Shown here: positions 62,013 to 64,000 of the stretch, piece after piece | Layout of the letters: each line of letters begins with the position of its first letter | Numbering within the stretch: position 1 is the first letter of the stretch | DNA from: Spongiibacter nanhainus | GTDB lineage: Bacteria; Pseudomonadota; Gammaproteobacteria; Pseudomonadales; Spongiibacteraceae | Direction of reading: 5' to 3' | Length of the DNA stretch: 64,000 nt | NCBI RefSeq assembly: GCF_016132545.1 | Contig: NZ_CP066167.1 | Span: forward strand, 372,001-436,000 | Notes under the pieces: model-generated | The model's database searches: none | What the model saw: only the letters and a program-made list of their open reading frames with translations | What the model was told of the DNA's origin: nothing | Made by a program: the position numbers and the translations under genes

Positions 62013-62746
62013 TAGGATTCCCCTTCGTCTCGTAGGGAGGCTGCATGTGACTTTAACGTGTGGAGTAAGGCAGTGAGGTTCTCCGGGTTGGCCAGGTGGG
62101 TGATAATAGGTCTTATACTAATCCGCTCGTGGCTGTCGGGCGCAGATACTAATCCGTGACCTTTCAGCTGATCAAGAAGTTGTAGTGCCCGAGTACGTTC
62201 CCGCGCCTCGCTGCCGCTATCACCCAAGTAAACTTGCAGCTGCGGTATCAGCTCATCAACGGTTACCACTGCTTCTGCGGAGCCAGTGCCGGCTTCCTGC
62301 TCATGGGCAATAAAGTACTGCCTTAGAATAGCTACGAGTAAGGTCTGCTCCAGGTTCAGGCGCTGTTTACGCACTAGTGGATGAGTCCATTCGTCATTTG
62401 GCGTTGCCGAGTCGATGCTGCGAACGGTTAGAAACACCAGGCCGCGTATGTCATCGGCCCTGGCGGCCAAGTCAAGCGGCTCTAAAATCACGTTGATTTT
62501 GTCCATCGATACGATGGCGGCTCTGTAGAGATTGGGTCGCAGGCTTTGTTCTAGGAGGCCGACACGCAACAGCTCCTGGGTGGCTTCCCTGAGGGTTTGA
62601 TCTGTACGTGCTTGCTGCAGGGGTGAGGCGCCATCTTGTTCCAGGGCAGAGAAATTTTGCTCAGCCTCGCCGCCAGTGGTTTGATGTTCTGCGGGCTGTG
62701 GATCGGCATTGGTTTGCCCGGTAATCTGATCGAAAATCCCCGCCAT
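62012..62746 (-). CDS. jetB: Wadjet JetB (DUF4194)
   Basis: JetB is the MukE-like accessory subunit (DUF4194) that binds JetA and JetC. The 244-residue protein begins MAGIFDQITGQ, has an acidic Gln-rich stretch, and a winged-helix region with TLREATQELLRVGLLEQSLRPNLY and a later VTVDELIPQLQVYLGDSGSEARERTRALQLLDQLKGHGLV. The ATG 62746 lies two bases after the jetA stop with GGGAG upstream; the frame runs to 62773 without reason. Gene order jetA-jetB-jetC-jetD is standard. Confidence 0.88.
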   Translation of the reverse strand: MAGIFDQITGQTNADPQPAEHQTTGGEAEQNFSALEQDGASPLQQARTDQTLREATQELLRVGLLEQSLRPNLYRAAIVSMDKINVILEPLDLAARADDIRGLVFLTVRSIDSATPNDEWTHPLVRKQRLNLEQTLLVAILRQYFIAHEQEAGTGSAEAVVTVDELIPQLQVYLGDSGSEARERTRALQLLDQLKGHGLVSAPDSHERISIRPIITHLANPENLTALLHTLKSHAASLRDEGES

Positions 62747-62748
62747 GC

Positions 62749-64000
62749 TTACAACTCCCATTCCAGATCGCATAGATCTTCGTTGGTCAGTGAGGCTACT
62801 GGCACCGTAAATAGCCAGTGCTCTTGATCCTCATCTATAAGTTGCACCTCCTCCGTGAGGGTTGGTTCAATTTCGATGCCGGCTTCTCGCGCCATGCCTA
62901 GCCATAAAGCCAATGTTTCCAAGTCGTGGGTGGGCGGGAGACGCTGGGCGAGTTCTGATAGGGTGAGAGCTCGTCCTTCCTTGGAGAGTAGCGCTAATGT
63001 GTTCTGAACTAGTGCTTCTCGGTCAAGGCCGTCTAAAGCATCCCAAAACTCATCCTCAAGCCCCTCCAGATTTGTTTCCTGCGGGGATAGGTCCAACTCA
63101 GCATTGGCGTCACTGTCCAGTGACTTAAACCGTAAGCGCTCGGCGAGAGGCAAGTTACCGAGTGTGAACCCCAGTGGTGGCAGTGGTGAAGCTGTACGAC
63201 GAGTAGATTGGTGCTGCCAGTCAAGTTCTTGGGCGATCTGAAATACCTCATTTAAAAGCTGGCCTACACGATGGTGCTCTGCCGCCAACCCAGTTTTAAT
63301 AAAGCCTTTAACATCTTTTTCGCTGCGCGCCCTTGCTTGGAGAACGGCCTGACTTTCTAACACGAGACGCATACGCAATAGTTTCAAGTCAGACAGCTGG
63401 ATTCGGTTAAGGGCTTTTTCTGCTGAGGGATGCGCTAGAATGCTACGCAGTTGCTCGCGCATATTGTCAAGCTCGATACTTCGCTTCAGTTGTTGCTGAA
63501 AACTGTCAAAAACCCGTCCCTCAGAGGTGTCTAGCAGCGCTTCCTGTCCATTCAGGAGTCTATCGAGAATATCACCCCTATCAAATTGCTCCGACATAAT
63601 TGACTGACGCAATTCGCGGTCTGCTGCCCGCCAGGAGTCCTCTACTCGCCGGAAATCGGCGCGGAGCCCGGTGGCCAGAGTATAAATCTCCCGGATTCGT
63701 TCGATAGCTTCGGAGCTGGATAGGACGGGAGTATGTCCCGCCTCAACAGCGGCTAATTCATCTTCCAGTACCTTGATTTTGCGCTGGATAGCAGCTTTGC
63801 GGCTTGCTGGGTTGGGATTGAGTCCTACTTCCAGGTTCTCAATTTCACGTTGGACCACCGCCAGCCGAGAGGCCGTGGAGGTCATAAAGCGATTATCCAG
63901 AGACTCTACAAAGCGTATAGCTGAAGATAGTGCGTCAGTGGCATAGACCCGTTGCCCGCGTTCAAGTATTAGCCCGCGTTTTAACCACTGCCTAAGCTCC
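62749..64000 (-). CDS. jetA: Wadjet JetA (DUF3375), 5' end beyond the window
   Basis: JetA is the MukF-like kleisin subunit of Wadjet (DUF3375). The open frame continues without stop from 62749 to the window edge. The upstream residues (ELRQWLKRGLILERGQRVYATDALSSAIRFVESLDNRF, cited by LRQWL and FVESLDNRF) continue into TSTASRLAVVQREIENLEVGLNPNPASRKAAIQRKIKVLEDEL, as in the family, so ATG 63885 is internal and the real start lies to the right of the window. The C-terminal part has a winged-helix-like LSELAQRLP and ends EDLCDLEWEL. Roughly the N-terminal 80 residues are missing. Confidence 0.9.
   Translation of the reverse strand, partial: ELRQWLKRGLILERGQRVYATDALSSAIRFVESLDNRFMTSTASRLAVVQREIENLEVGLNPNPASRKAAIQRKIKVLEDELAAVEAGHTPVLSSSEAIERIREIYTLATGLRADFRRVEDSWRAADRELRQSIMSEQFDRGDILDRLLNGQEALLDTSEGRVFDSFQQQLKRSIELDNMREQLRSILAHPSAEKALNRIQLSDLKLLRMRLVLESQAVLQARARSEKDVKGFIKTGLAAEHHRVGQLLNEVFQIAQELDWQHQSTRRTASPLPPLGFTLGNLPLAERLRFKSLDSDANAELDLSPQETNLEGLEDEFWDALDGLDREALVQNTLALLSKEGRALTLSELAQRLPPTHDLETLALWLGMAREAGIEIEPTLTEEVQLIDEDQEHWLFTVPVASLTNEDLCDLEWEL

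Noticed and set aside
1-64000. CRISPR array, rRNA operon, prophage
   Set aside because: No regularly spaced repeats, rRNA segments or phage structural genes were seen.

Overview
The window reads as chromosomal DNA of a GC-rich gammaproteobacterium. The block thiE / retropepsin-like protein / ribA / dxs-ispA-xseB, together with rnz, rlmJ, fbp, nhaD and mscL, is typical gammaproteobacterial housekeeping. The mix of a cytochrome P450, two luciferase-like flavin monooxygenases, TetR regulators, a caspase-like lipoprotein and multiheme cytochromes suggests a marine Cellvibrionales or Spongiibacteraceae-like organism. That placement is inference; no rRNA gene is present to fix it.

Layout. 1-5066 is cofactor and isoprenoid metabolism. 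5163-5432 is a MITE-like palindromic element flanked by TA. 5503-12843 holds small housekeeping genes, MscL with a zinc ribbon, an SDR, RNase Z, two TetR regulators, a flavin monooxygenase and a P450 whose promoter overlaps a likely TetR operator. 12919-15883 is a two-component system with a secreted NTF2-like protein. 16143-24715 is metabolism and transport. 24719-28944 is a tight four-gene operon (DUF3348, DUF802, OmpA/MotB-like, DUF2894) that resembles a ZorAB-type stator. 29065-30988 holds a Crp-family regulator with a CRP-like palindrome in the divergent promoter region, a class II aldolase and a DUF962 protein.

31341-52452 is the most unusual region. A forward cluster (caspase-like lipoprotein, outer-membrane barrel, lipoprotein hydrolase, membrane Ser/Thr kinase) converges on a nine-gene reverse cluster. 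In transcription order the reverse cluster encodes a FAD oxidoreductase fused to two cNMP-binding domains and a polyferredoxin, a membrane cytochrome b, an FHA-TM-decaheme fusion, a tandem GlcG/HbpS lipoprotein, an outer-membrane barrel, a decaheme-LVIVD fusion, a pentaheme-type cytochrome, a PP2C phosphatase and a double-FHA protein. Together they could carry electrons from a cytoplasmic flavoprotein through the inner membrane and periplasm to the outer membrane, with phospho-Ser/Thr signalling built in. I know of no described system with this composition.

From about 52904 to the window end there is a foreign island. It starts at a 3' fragment of tRNA-Phe (a likely attachment site) and has visibly lower GC. 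It carries a MerR-type regulator, an Eco57I-like N6-adenine methylase and a PD-(D/E)XK nuclease candidate, convergent with a Wadjet jetABCD operon that runs off the right edge. No integrase is seen in the window.
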